From contig NZ_LGDG01000284.1 in assembly GCF_001279775.1 (NCBI RefSeq), positions 1 to 64,000 of the forward strand: DNA of 64,000 nucleotides, read 5' to 3'. A model generated the notes under the pieces. It was not told the origin of the DNA. It did no database searches and saw only the letters and a list, made by a program, of their open reading frames with translations. The translations under genes and the position numbers were made by a program. Shown piece by piece: positions 55,138 through 63,639 of the stretch. This DNA is from Streptomyces sp. MMG1533 (lineage in GTDB: Bacteria > Actinomycetota > Actinomycetes > Streptomycetales > Streptomycetaceae). Numbering within the stretch: the stretch's first letter is position 1; each line of letters opens with the position of its first letter.

Positions 55138-55947
55138 TCAGTCGCTCCCGCCCACCTGGTCCGACGTCTCCTCTTCCACCTCAGCCATGGCGGGGTCGAG
55201 GAGGCGGGAGAGGAAGTGGCGGGTGCGTTCGTGGCGGGGGTTGACGATGACCTGCTCCGGGGCGCCGTCCTCGACGATCACCCCGCCGTCCATGAAGACG
55301 ACCCGGTCGGCGACCTCGCGGGCGAAGGTCATCTCGTGGGTGACGACCATCATCGTCATGCCCTCGTCGGCGAGCATGCGCATCACCGCGAGTACGTCAC
55401 CCACCAATTCCGGGTCGAGCGCCGACGTCGGTTCGTCGAACAGCATCACCTCGGGGCCCATCGCCAGCGCGCGGGCGATCGCCACGCGCTGCTGCTGGCC
55501 GCCGGAGAGCGAGGAGGGGTACGCGTCCGCCTTCTCGGCCAGCCCCACCCGCTCCAGGTTCTCGGCGGCCACCTCGGCGGCCTGTGCCTTGCCGCGCCTG
55601 AGCACCCGCCGCTGCGGCAGCGTCAGGTTCTCCGTCACCGACAGGTGCGGGAAGAGGTTGAACTGCTGGAAGACCATGCCGATACGGCGGCGGACGGCGT
55701 CGATGTCGACGTCGGGGTCGGTGAGTTCGGTACCTCTGATGAAGACCTGGCCCTTGGTGGGTGCCTCCAGCAGGTTGACGCACCGGAGCAACGTCGACTT
55801 GCCCGAGCCCGACGGGCCGATCACGCACACGACCTCGCCCTGGTTGATCTCCAGGTCGATGCCGCGCAGCACCTCGTTGTCGCCGAACGACTTGTGCAGG
55901 CCGCGTACTTCGATCTCCGGGTGCGTTCCAAGAGTCTTCTCGCTCAT
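55138..55947 (-). CDS. polar amino-acid ABC transporter ATP-binding protein
   Basis: A 269-residue ATPase: Walker [11 protein letters not shown]-loop [14 protein letters not shown], signature [14 protein letters not shown], Walker [13 protein letters not shown] and the His in VTHEM. All motifs are intact. It powers the permease encoded upstream (ATGA overlap at 55944-55947). The wording NLFPHLSV is typical of glutamine/glutamate-type PAAT importers. Confidence 0.93.
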   Translation of the reverse strand: MSEKTLGTHPEIEVRGLHKSFGDNEVLRGIDLEINQGEVVCVIGPSGSGKSTLLRCVNLLEAPTKGQVFIRGTELTDPDVDIDAVRRRIGMVFQQFNLFPHLSVTENLTLPQRRVLRRGKAQAAEVAAENLERVGLAEKADAYPSSLSGGQQQRVAIARALAMGPEVMLFDEPTSALDPELVGDVLAVMRMLADEGMTMMVVTHEMTFAREVADRVVFMDGGVIVEDGAPEQVIVNPRHERTRHFLSRLLDPAMAEVEEETSDQVGGSD

Positions 55948-56780
55948 TTCACGGCCTCCTGGGCCTTCGCCTCCATACGGCGTACCACGAAGCCGAGCGG
56001 GATCGTCACCAGCAGATAGCACAGGCCGGCGACGAGGATGGGCGTGGAGTTGGCGGTCGTACTGGCCAGATCACGGCCGTACTTGGACAGTTCGCGCTCC
56101 TCCAGGGTGACGCCGAGGAACAGCACCAGCGAGGAGTCCTTGAAGAGCAGCACCAACTCGTTGGTGAGCGGCGGGAGGATGATCCTGAACGCCTGCGGGA
56201 TGATGATCGAGACCATCGCCCTCGCGGGCGAGAAGCCCAGCGAACGGGCCGCCTCCAGCTGGCCCTTGGGCACCGCCTGGATGCCCGCGCGGATCGTCTC
56301 CGCCATGTAGGCGGCGGCGACCAGGCCCAGGGCGAGTGCGACCTTGCCGTACGTGCCGCCGATGATCTCCGTGCCCGGGAAGGCGAGCGGGACGGCGACA
56401 CCGATGAAGATGAAGATCAGCAGGGCCGGCAGGCCGCGGAAGATCTCGATGTACACGCCGGCGAACCAGCGGTACGGCCCGACCGACGACAGCCGCATCA
56501 GCGCGATGACCATGCCGAGCACCAGGCCGACGACGAAGCCGGACAAGGTGTAGAGCACGGTGTTCTTCAGCGCCAGCGTGATGACGTCCGGGAACATCTG
56601 CTCGGCGATGTCCGCCTGCGCGAACTGGTTCTTCAGCCGCCCCCAGTCCGCCGAGACCGCGAAGGCGATCACGGCGGCGACGAAGGCCGCGTACTGGATG
56701 CCGCGCGACAGGCTGCGCTTCTGACGTCGGGTCAGGCCCTTTTTGCGGGGCTGGACTTCGAGCTTCGTGGCGTCGCTCAT
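55944..56780 (-). CDS. polar amino-acid ABC transporter permease
   Basis: A 278-residue membrane protein. The N-terminus is cytosolic and basic ([13 protein letters not shown]), followed by a first segment and the HisM-type core with [39 protein letters not shown] (EAA loop) and [11 protein letters not shown]. It forms the channel of the amino-acid importer. ATG 56780 overlaps the substrate-binding protein stop. Confidence 0.92.
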   Translation of the reverse strand: MSDATKLEVQPRKKGLTRRQKRSLSRGIQYAAFVAAVIAFAVSADWGRLKNQFAQADIAEQMFPDVITLALKNTVLYTLSGFVVGLVLGMVIALMRLSSVGPYRWFAGVYIEIFRGLPALLIFIFIGVAVPLAFPGTEIIGGTYGKVALALGLVAAAYMAETIRAGIQAVPKGQLEAARSLGFSPARAMVSIIIPQAFRIILPPLTNELVLLFKDSSLVLFLGVTLEERELSKYGRDLASTTANSTPILVAGLCYLLVTIPLGFVVRRMEAKAQEAVK

Positions 56781-57634
56781 GAGGCGGACGGAGAGGCCGC
56801 GGACTCGTCGTACGGGCCGATCCACTGCTCGTAGAGCTTCTTGTACGTGCCGTCGGCCCTGGCGTCCGCGATGGCCTTGTTGATGGCGGCGACGAGCTTG
56901 GTGTTGCCCTTCTTCACCGTGAAGCCGTACTGCTCACCGGTGTTGAGGTTGTCGACGACCTTGAAGGCGTCGGCGTTGGCCTTATCCTTCAGCCAGCCCT
57001 GGACGACCGGGTAGTCGATGACGACGGCCTTGACCTGGCCGGAGCGCAGGCCGTTGAGGACGGCGTCGGAGGACTCGAAGGAGACCGGGTCGAAGCCCTG
57101 CTCCTTGACGTAGTCCTCACCGGTGGTCTGGGCCTGGGCGCCGAGCTTGGCGTCCTTCGCCTTCACGTCGGCGAGGGAGGTGAGCCCGCTGTCCTTGTCG
57201 ACCAGAACGGCCTGGGTGGCGTCGAAGTACGGGTCCGAGAAGTCGACGTTCTTCTTGCGCTCCTCGGTGATGGTCATGCCGGCCGCGGCCAGGTCGCACT
57301 CGCCGGAGTTGAGGAAGGCACCGGTCTTGAAGTTCTCGAACGGCGTGTCGAGGATCTCCTGCTTCACGCCCAGGTCCTTGGCGGCCAGGTCGATGAGGGA
57401 GACGTCGAAGCCCTGGACCTTGCCGTCGATCTCCGACTGGAAGGGCGGGTACGGCAGGTGCGTGCACGTGGTGAGTTGACCGGCCTTGACCAGCTCGACC
57501 CCGCCGGCGGCGGTCTTCGTACCGCTGCCCCCGTCGTCGCTGGAGGTGCAGGCAGAGACAGCCACGAGCACCAGCCCGGCCGTCGCGGTGGTGGCGGCCA
57601 GGACGCGGGTCCGGCGCCCGAGAAGCGTGTTCAC
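56777..57634 (-). CDS. polar amino-acid ABC transporter substrate-binding lipoprotein
   Basis: A 285-residue protein with a signal peptide and lipobox VSAC (Cys29). The body is a family-3 binding protein: LTTCTHLPYPPFQSEIDGKVQGFDVSLIDL (in part), CDLAAAGMTITEERKKNVDFSDPYF and GYVVIDYPVVQGWLK-like core. It probably binds glutamate or a related polar amino acid. First gene of its operon; a good promoter sits upstream at 57669-57698. Confidence 0.92.
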   Translation of the reverse strand: MNTLLGRRTRVLAATTATAGLVLVAVSACTSSDDGGSGTKTAAGGVELVKAGQLTTCTHLPYPPFQSEIDGKVQGFDVSLIDLAAKDLGVKQEILDTPFENFKTGAFLNSGECDLAAAGMTITEERKKNVDFSDPYFDATQAVLVDKDSGLTSLADVKAKDAKLGAQAQTTGEDYVKEQGFDPVSFESSDAVLNGLRSGQVKAVVIDYPVVQGWLKDKANADAFKVVDNLNTGEQYGFTVKKGNTKLVAAINKAIADARADGTYKKLYEQWIGPYDESAASPSAS

Positions 57635-57668
57635 GGCGGGCCTTCCTGTGGGGGAACTGTAGGTTCCG

Positions 57669-57698
57669 ATTATAAGGAGAAGTTTGGGTCTCTCAAAC
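57669..57698 (-). promoter_or_regulatory. promoter of the amino-acid transporter operon
   Basis: On the minus strand TTGAGA (57696-57691) and TATAAT (57674-57669) are 16 bases apart, an almost ideal sigma-70 type (HrdB) pair. The -35 lies inside the inverted repeat GTTTGGGTCTCTCAAAC (57682-57698), with arms GTTTG/CAAAC, which may be an operator. The start codon GTG 57634 is about 35 bases downstream of the -10. Confidence 0.7.
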
Positions 57699-57904
57699 CA
57701 AACCGATGGCTACACGGCTGTCCGACCTAAGAAGTCGTCGGTCGGAGGAGGGGGCATGGAGGGGGGATGGAGGGGGACAGAGGGCGGCTGGCGGGTGGAT
57801 GGAGCGTCGCGGGCGGCGGTCGGCGGGCGATGGACGGCGGTTACCCTCGTCACCTCTACCCCTTGAGTGAGACTCGTTACCTCGTGAGTGAAGAGAGCAC
57901 CACC

Positions 57905-59005
57905 GTGACGCACCCGTTTCTGGATCTGGCCCCGTTGACCGCGGCGCACTTCGCGTCGATCGAGGACCGTGTGGTGCGGCTGCTGAGCACCGAACAGGAC
58001 GTCGTGATCACGCAGGGCGAGGCGCTGCTGCCACTGGAGGGTGCGATCCGCTCCACCGCCGGACCGGGCACCACGGCGCTCAACGTCATCACCGGCCCGT
58101 ACGGGCAGACCTTCGGGGACTGGCTGCGCGACTGCGGCGCGACCGTGATCGACCTGGCGGTGCCCTTCCACACCGCCGTCACCGCCGAGCAGATCCGGGA
58201 GGCCTTCGCCGAGCACCCCGAGATCGACTTCGTGTCCCTGGTGCACGCGGAGGCCGCGACCGGCAACACCAACCCGGTGGCTCAGATCGGCGAGGTCGTA
58301 CGGCGCCACGGTGCGCTGTTCTACCTCGACGCCGTCGCCTCCATCGGCGCCGAGCCGGTGCTGCCGGACGCGTGGGGCGTCGACCTGTGCGTGATCGGGG
58401 CGCAGAAGGCGATGGGCGGGCCCGCGGGGGTCTCGGCCGTGTCGGTGAGCGAGCGGGCGTGGGCGCAGATGGCGGCGAATCCTCGGGCGCCGCGGCGGTC
58501 GTACCTCGCCTTGCTGGACTGGAAGGAGCGGTGGATCGACGGTGGACGCAAGGCGCTGCTGCACGCGCCGGCCCAACTGGAGATGCTGGCGCTTCAGGCG
58601 TGTGTCGAGCGGATCGAGGCGGCGGGGCTGGATGCCGTGATGGACCGGCACCTGCGCGCCGCCACGGCGACGCGGGCCGGGGCGCGGGCACTGGGCGGGG
58701 GCCTGGAGCCGTATGTGTACGAGGATGCCGAGGCTGCGCCGGTTGCCACGACACTGAGGGCTCCGTCGGACGTCGTGGCGTCCGAATTGGTGGCGCGGGC
58801 ACTGGAGTCGGATCCTGCCGTGCCGCTGGTCGCGGGTGGGGGTGCGCTGGCCAAGGAGATGATCCGGGTCAATCACTACGGGGTGGATGCCACGCGGGGT
58901 GCGGTGCGGGCGAGTCTTTCGGCGCTCGGTGCCGCGCTGGCCGCGAAGGGGTTGAGCGTGGATGTGGAGGGGGCGCTGCGGGCCGCGGAGGATGCGTGGC
59001 GGTAG
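57905..59005 (+). CDS. aminotransferase class V family protein
   Basis: A 366-residue fold-type I PLP enzyme of the alanine-glyoxylate/serine-pyruvate aminotransferase type. The PLP Lys is K168 in VIGAQKAMGGPAGVSAV; LDAVASIGAEP and SLVHAEAATGNTNPVAQIG precede it. The small-domain end has MIRVNHYGVDA. Substrate unknown. GTG 57905 opens a VTHPFLDLAP start behind an AGAGAG tract; a GTG at 57884 in frame is possible. Its upstream region holds G-rich repeats (57740-57800). Confidence 0.82.
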   Translation: MTHPFLDLAPLTAAHFASIEDRVVRLLSTEQDVVITQGEALLPLEGAIRSTAGPGTTALNVITGPYGQTFGDWLRDCGATVIDLAVPFHTAVTAEQIREAFAEHPEIDFVSLVHAEAATGNTNPVAQIGEVVRRHGALFYLDAVASIGAEPVLPDAWGVDLCVIGAQKAMGGPAGVSAVSVSERAWAQMAANPRAPRRSYLALLDWKERWIDGGRKALLHAPAQLEMLALQACVERIEAAGLDAVMDRHLRAATATRAGARALGGGLEPYVYEDAEAAPVATTLRAPSDVVASELVARALESDPAVPLVAGGGALAKEMIRVNHYGVDATRGAVRASLSALGAALAAKGLSVDVEGALRAAEDAWR

Positions 59006-59406
59006 CGGTGGCCGGCGTCGGCCGAGGTCCTGGTTTCTTCGCCGCCGCCGCTCACACGCCGGACGGGCCCGCGGACATTTTGCGAGAGCGGATCGACGGG
59101 GTAACCGGCGTTTAATTCCGATATAATTCCGGGAATTCAATTCCGAGTAGCTTCCCGTATTCTTCTGCCCGCTTTTTCTCAACCTAAACGCAAAGATTCT
59201 GCGAACGCCGAGCGGTGGAATACGGGCAGATCTCGTGGGGATTACATGGTTGTGACGCGTTACACATCCTGCCCGTTTCGCTCCTTATTTACCGGCCAAA
59301 CCGGAACATTTCTCCGCACGCGCCCACGCGACTAACACAGGCAGCGCCCGTACGTAACCCCGACCGGCGATGCATTTTTCAATTTCCCTCGGTAAATTCA
59401 ATCCGC
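59006..59406. promoter_or_regulatory. 401-base region upstream of the ectoine genes
   Basis: Contains the repeat copy at 59024-59070, then an A/T-rich stretch unlike the rest of the window (59110-59300), with TATAAT at 59122-59127 and GGGAATTCAATTCC nearby. A near-palindrome GTGACGCGTTAC lies at 59252-59263, which could bind a GntR-like regulator. No gene is seen. Confidence 0.45.
59024..59070 (+). repeat. short copy of the repetitive element found inside cobB
   Basis: GAGGTCCTGGTTTCTTCG (59024-59041) matches the start of the element in cobB (29046-29063) with one change, and CGCCGGACGGGC at its end (59058-59069) matches the end of that element. The middle part is deleted here. It lies just past the aminotransferase stop. 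Confidence 0.65.
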
Positions 59407-59925
59407 ATGACTGCCGCACAAGCAGACCTGCAAATCGACCGCCCGGCGGTGGCGGACGGAGCCGCGCTGTGGCGGATGGCAAGGGACTCGAAGGTCCTCG
59501 ACCTGAACTCGTCCTACAGCTATCTGCTGTGGTGTCGCGACTTCGCCGCCACGTCGGCCGTCGCTCGTGACGAGCGCGGCGAGCCGGTCGGCTTCGTCAC
59601 CGGTTACGTCCGGCCGGACCGCCCCGGCACCCTGCTCGTCTGGCAGGTGGCGGTGAACGAGGCGCAGCGCGGCCGCGGGCTCGCCGCCGCCCTGCTGGAC
59701 GGGCTGGTCGCGCGGACCGCCGCCGAGCGCGGGGTGACCACCGTCGAGACCACCATCACTCCGGGCAACACCGCCTCCGAGCGCCTGTTCACGTCGTTCG
59801 CCGAGCGCCACGGCGCCCGGCTGGAGCGCGAGGTGCTGTTCGACGCGGCGCTGTTCCCCGATGGGCCGCACGACCCCGAAGTGCTCTACCGCATCGGCCC
59901 CCTGTCCCTCACTCCCTCTGCCTGA
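59407..59925 (+). CDS. ectA: L-2,4-diaminobutyrate acetyltransferase EctA
   Basis: A 172-residue GNAT protein: DLNSSYSYLLWCRDFAATSAVA, VTGYVRPDRPGTLLVWQVAV, QRGRGLAAALLDGL (acetyl-CoA binding Q/RxxGxG/A) and TITPGNTASERLFTSFA. It acetylates the N-gamma of L-2,4-diaminobutyrate, second step to ectoine. First gene of ectABCD; no strong ribosome binding site before ATG 59407. The gap to ectB is 28 bases. Confidence 0.95.
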   Translation: MTAAQADLQIDRPAVADGAALWRMARDSKVLDLNSSYSYLLWCRDFAATSAVARDERGEPVGFVTGYVRPDRPGTLLVWQVAVNEAQRGRGLAAALLDGLVARTAAERGVTTVETTITPGNTASERLFTSFAERHGARLEREVLFDAALFPDGPHDPEVLYRIGPLSLTPSA

Positions 59926-59953
59926 CCCCCCACGCAACGAGGAGCGATTCGTC

Positions 59954-61225
59954 GTGACCATCACCCAGCCCGACCTCAGCATCTTCGAGACCGTCGAATC
60001 CGAGGTGCGAAGCTACTGCCGCGGCTGGCCCGCCGTCTTCGACCGTGCGCAGGGCAGCCGTATGTACGACGAGGACGGCCACGAGTACCTGGACTTCTTC
60101 GCCGGAGCGGGGTCGCTGAACTACGGCCACAACAACCCCGTCCTCAAACGGGCGTTGATCGACTACCTGGAGCGGGACGGCGTCACGCACGGGCTCGACA
60201 TGTCGACCACCGCCAAGCGGGCCTTCCTGGAGTCCTTCCAGAACCTGGTGCTCCGGCCGCGCGACCTGCCCTACAAGGTCATGTTCCCCGGGCCGACCGG
60301 CACCAACGCCGTGGAGGCCGCGCTGAAGCTGGCGCGGAAGGTGAAGGGGCGCGAGGCGATCGTGTCGTTCACCAACGCCTTCCACGGGATGTCGCTCGGC
60401 TCGCTCGCCGTGACCGGCAACGCCTTCAAGCGGGCCGGGGCGGGCATTCCGCTCGTGCACGGGACACCGATGCCGTTCGACAACTACTTCGAGGGCAAGG
60501 TCCCTGACTTCCTCTGGTTCGAGCGGCTGCTCGAGGACCAGGGCTCCGGGCTCAACAAGCCCGCCGCCGTGATCGTGGAGACCGTGCAGGGCGAGGGCGG
60601 CATCAACGTGGCGCGCCCGGAGTGGCTGCGCGCGCTGTCCGAGCTGTGCGAGCGGCAGGACATGCTGCTCATCGTCGACGACATCCAGATGGGCTGCGGA
60701 CGTACCGGTGCCTTCTTCTCGTTCGAGGAGGCGGGCATCACCCCGGACATCGTCACCGTGTCCAAGTCCATCAGCGGCTACGGCATGCCCATGTCGCTGT
60801 GCCTGTTCAAGCCCGAGCTGGACATCTGGGAGCCGGGCGAGCACAACGGCACCTTCCGCGGCAACAACCCCGCCTTCGTCACGGCCACCGCCACGCTGGA
60901 GGCGTACTGGGCTGACGGCTCCGTGATGGAGAAGCAGACCCGCGCCCGGGGCGAGCAGGTCGAGCAGGCGTTCATCTCCATCACCGAGGAGAACCTCGCC
61001 GACGTGAAGGAGTACCGGGGGCGCGGGCTCGTGTGGGGCATGGAGTTCCACGACAAGGAGCGCGCCGGCAGGATCGCGCAGCGCGCCTTCGAACTCGGGC
61101 TGCTCGTCGAGACGTCGGGCCCGGAGAGCGAGGTCGTGAAGCTGCTGCCGGCCCTCACCATCACGCCCGAGGAACTGGACGCCGGGCTGAGCATCCTCGC
61201 CCGCGCCGTCCGCGAGACCGCCTGA
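59954..61225 (+). CDS. ectB: diaminobutyrate-2-oxoglutarate transaminase EctB
   Basis: A 423-residue class III aminotransferase. PLP Lys K271 in TVSKSISGYGMPMSL, FPGPTGTNAVEAALKLAR and VDDIQMGCGRTG. It makes L-2,4-diaminobutyrate from aspartate semialdehyde. GTG 59954 follows GAGGAG at about 9 bases spacing. Confidence 0.95.
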   Translation: MTITQPDLSIFETVESEVRSYCRGWPAVFDRAQGSRMYDEDGHEYLDFFAGAGSLNYGHNNPVLKRALIDYLERDGVTHGLDMSTTAKRAFLESFQNLVLRPRDLPYKVMFPGPTGTNAVEAALKLARKVKGREAIVSFTNAFHGMSLGSLAVTGNAFKRAGAGIPLVHGTPMPFDNYFEGKVPDFLWFERLLEDQGSGLNKPAAVIVETVQGEGGINVARPEWLRALSELCERQDMLLIVDDIQMGCGRTGAFFSFEEAGITPDIVTVSKSISGYGMPMSLCLFKPELDIWEPGEHNGTFRGNNPAFVTATATLEAYWADGSVMEKQTRARGEQVEQAFISITEENLADVKEYRGRGLVWGMEFHDKERAGRIAQRAFELGLLVETSGPESEVVKLLPALTITPEELDAGLSILARAVRETA

Positions 61226-61261
61226 CCATCCGCACATCCACCTAGGAGGCATCGCAGCACC

Positions 61262-61666
61262 GTGATCGTCCGTTCGTTCAAGGACATCGAAGGCACCGAC
61301 CGGCACGTGAAGGCCGAGTCCGGCACCTGGGAGAGCAAACGCATCGTCCTCGCCAAGGAGAAGGTCGGCTTCTCGCTGCACGAGACGATCCTGTACGCGG
61401 GTACGGAGACGTCGATGTGGTACGCGAACCACATCGAGGCCGTTGTGTGCGTCGAGGGCGAGGCCGAGCTCACCGACGACGAGACCGGGCAGAAGTACTC
61501 GATCACGCCCGGGACCATGTACCTGCTCGACGGCCACGAGCGGCACACGATGCGGATCAAGGAGGACTTCCGCTGCATCTGTGTCTTCAACCCGCCCGTG
61601 ACCGGCCGGGAGGACCACGACGAGAACGGTGTCTACCCGTTGCTCACCGAACCCGAGGAGGTGTGA
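61262..61666 (+). CDS. ectC: L-ectoine synthase EctC
   Basis: A 134-residue cupin: [60 protein letters not shown]. It closes the ring of N-gamma-acetyl-diaminobutyrate to ectoine. GTG 61262 with AGGAGG at 61244-61249. The acidic C-terminus is [13 protein letters not shown]. Confidence 0.95.
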   Translation: MIVRSFKDIEGTDRHVKAESGTWESKRIVLAKEKVGFSLHETILYAGTETSMWYANHIEAVVCVEGEAELTDDETGQKYSITPGTMYLLDGHERHTMRIKEDFRCICVFNPPVTGREDHDENGVYPLLTEPEEV

Positions 61667-61673
61667 CATCACC

Positions 61674-62570
61674 ATGACCACCGCTACCAGGATCCCCGAT
61701 CTCTACCCCAGTCGTGGCGCCACCGAGGTGGCCACTGAGCGCAAGGACCCGGTCGTGTGGTCCGCGCCCGGCACGCCCGGGCCGATCGCCCACGCCGAGC
61801 TGCAGTCCCTCGATCGCGACGGCTTCCTCGCCATCGACCAGCTCATCGGCCCGGACGAAGTACCCCTCTACCAGAGCGAGTTGGAGCGGCTCGTCACGGA
61901 TCCCGCGATCCGGGCCGACGAGCGTTCCATCGTCGAGCCGAAGACCCAGGAGATCCGCTCCGTCTTCGAGGTGCACAAGATCAGCGAGATCTTCGCGAAC
62001 CTCGTGCGTGACGAGCGCGTGGTCGGCCGGGCCCGGCAGATCCTCGGCTCGGACGTGTACGTCCACCAGTCGCGGATCAACGTCAAGCCCGGCTTCGGCG
62101 CCAGCGGCTTCTACTGGCACTCCGACTTCGAGACCTGGCACGCCGAGGACGGTCTGCCGAACATGCGGACGGTGTCGGTCTCGATCGCGCTCACCGAGAA
62201 CTACGACACCAACGGCGGTCTCATGATCATGCCGGGGTCGCACCGCACGTTCCTCGGGTGTGCGGGGGCCACTCCGAAGGACAACTACAAGAAGTCGCTG
62301 CAGATGCAGGACGCCGGCACGCCGTCCGACGAGGCGCTGACCGCCATGGCGAGCGAGTACGGCATCAAGTTGTTCACGGGCAAGGCCGGTTCGGCGACCT
62401 GGTTCGACTGCAACTGCATGCACGGCTCGGGCGACAACATCACGCCCTTCCCGCGCAGCAACGTCTTCATCGTGTTCAACAGCGTGGAGAACGAGGCGGT
62501 TGAGCCGTTCGCGGCGCCGGTACGGCGTCCGGAGTTCATCGGGGCGCGGGACTTCACGCCCGTGAAGTGA
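61674..62570 (+). CDS. ectD: ectoine 5-hydroxylase EctD
   Basis: A 298-residue non-haem Fe(II)/2-oxoglutarate dioxygenase. Iron ligands HxD in YWHSDFETWH (H149, D151) and H250 in CMHGSG; the EctD motif region NVKPGFGASGFYWHSDFETWHAEDG is intact (quoted in part as GFYWHSDFETWHAEDG). It makes 5-hydroxyectoine, a thermal and osmotic protectant. ATG 61674 is 8 bases after the ectC stop. Confidence 0.95.
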   Translation: MTTATRIPDLYPSRGATEVATERKDPVVWSAPGTPGPIAHAELQSLDRDGFLAIDQLIGPDEVPLYQSELERLVTDPAIRADERSIVEPKTQEIRSVFEVHKISEIFANLVRDERVVGRARQILGSDVYVHQSRINVKPGFGASGFYWHSDFETWHAEDGLPNMRTVSVSIALTENYDTNGGLMIMPGSHRTFLGCAGATPKDNYKKSLQMQDAGTPSDEALTAMASEYGIKLFTGKAGSATWFDCNCMHGSGDNITPFPRSNVFIVFNSVENEAVEPFAAPVRRPEFIGARDFTPVK

Positions 62571-62578
62571 ACCGAGTC

Positions 62579-62622
62579 GGAGCGGGCGGTGTCACAGCCA
62601 TGCGAGTGACGCCGCCCGCTCC
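62579..62622. terminator. strong bidirectional hairpin after ectD
   Basis: GGAGCGGGCGG (62579-62589) pairs with CCGCCCGCTCC (62612-62622); inside it GTCAC (62591-62595) pairs with GTGAC (62606-62610), making one long stem with two small bulges. It begins 9 bases after the ectD stop and covers the last codons of the convergent anti-sigma gene (stop at 62592), so it may end both transcripts. Confidence 0.75.
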
Positions 62623-63596
62623 AGCACGTTTTGTACGGCTGCCGCGTCGCCGTCGGCGCCCCGCGGCACCTCGTCGGGCGCGTATCGTCCGCCGACGAGG
62701 AGGCAGAAGTCGACGGGACTCAGGGTGAGTTCGGCGCGTACGGGCTCGTCCTCGGAACCCAGCACCCACTCGTCGCCGCCGGTGACCGCGAACAGCACCG
62801 GCGGCGCGGTGGGCCCGAGGGCCAGGCCGAGGATGCGGACGGCCAGCCGGACCAGTTGCCACAGGTGTGCCTCGGGTGGCGGCGGGACCGCCAGACCGAG
62901 GGCGCGGCCGATGTCGTCGGTGTGGATCCACACCTCGAAGGCCCGCACCAGGAAGTGCTCGGCCACCGGCAGCCGCATCCCCATCAACGTCACGGCGGGC
63001 GCGGCCCGTTCGGGATCGCGCGCCTCGGGCGTCGCGAGCAGCGCTTCCGCCTGAGCGGCCCAGTCGGCGACGGTCTCCTCGGGCGTACGGCCGTGCTCGT
63101 GGGCGATGACCTGGGCGGTACGCCGGTTCCAGGCGTCCTCCCAGGGCGCGTCCTCGTCGATGGTCGAAGGCCGTACCCGTGTGTCGACTCCCAGCCGGCC
63201 GGCCAGGGGCTCGTCGGCGGCGAGGAGGTGGGCGACGGTCGCGTGCACGTCCCAGTCGTGCACCACCGGGGTGCCCCAGCGGCCGTCCGCCTCGCGCAGC
63301 AACGCCTTGAGCCCGGCGACGGCGGCGGCGTAGGGGGCGGCGTGCGGGGCCACCCGGGGTGCGGCCTGGCGCAGGCGCAGGGCGGGCCGGAGCAGGTCGG
63401 CAGCGGGCCGGGCCGGGGATGCGTTCAGCTGCGGCCCGTCCAGCAGCCGTACCGTCTCCCGCAGCCGTTCCGCCTCCGCCGCGCAGTCCTCGCACTCGGC
63501 CAGGTGCCGGGGGATCTTCTTCTCGTCGGCCGGTTCCAGGGCGCCGAAGGCCCAGGCGGCCAGCAGGTCCCGTACGGCGTCGTGCTCCGTGGTCAT
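62592..63596 (-). CDS. putative anti-sigma factor with maleylpyruvate-isomerase-like domain
   Basis: A 334-residue protein. Residues 1-45 form a zinc-binding anti-sigma (ZAS/zf-HC2) domain with H31, C35 and C38 (HLAECEDC). Residues about 85-230 resemble the DinB/maleylpyruvate isomerase N-terminal fold (WDVHATVAHLLAADEPL, MRLPVAEHFLVRAFEVWIHTDDIG), and the rest is a C-terminal SCP2-like part. The gene follows an ECF sigma gene by 43 bases, so it is likely its antagonist. No membrane segment is seen, so it would be cytosolic. Confidence 0.78.
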   Translation of the reverse strand: MTTEHDAVRDLLAAWAFGALEPADEKKIPRHLAECEDCAAEAERLRETVRLLDGPQLNASPARPAADLLRPALRLRQAAPRVAPHAAPYAAAVAGLKALLREADGRWGTPVVHDWDVHATVAHLLAADEPLAGRLGVDTRVRPSTIDEDAPWEDAWNRRTAQVIAHEHGRTPEETVADWAAQAEALLATPEARDPERAAPAVTLMGMRLPVAEHFLVRAFEVWIHTDDIGRALGLAVPPPPEAHLWQLVRLAVRILGLALGPTAPPVLFAVTGGDEWVLGSEDEPVRAELTLSPVDFCLLVGGRYAPDEVPRGADGDAAAVQNVLERAASLAWL

Positions 63597-63639
63597 CGCG
63601 CACCTCCTTCCCTGGCCTCGACGGCTTCCCTGATCGCCA

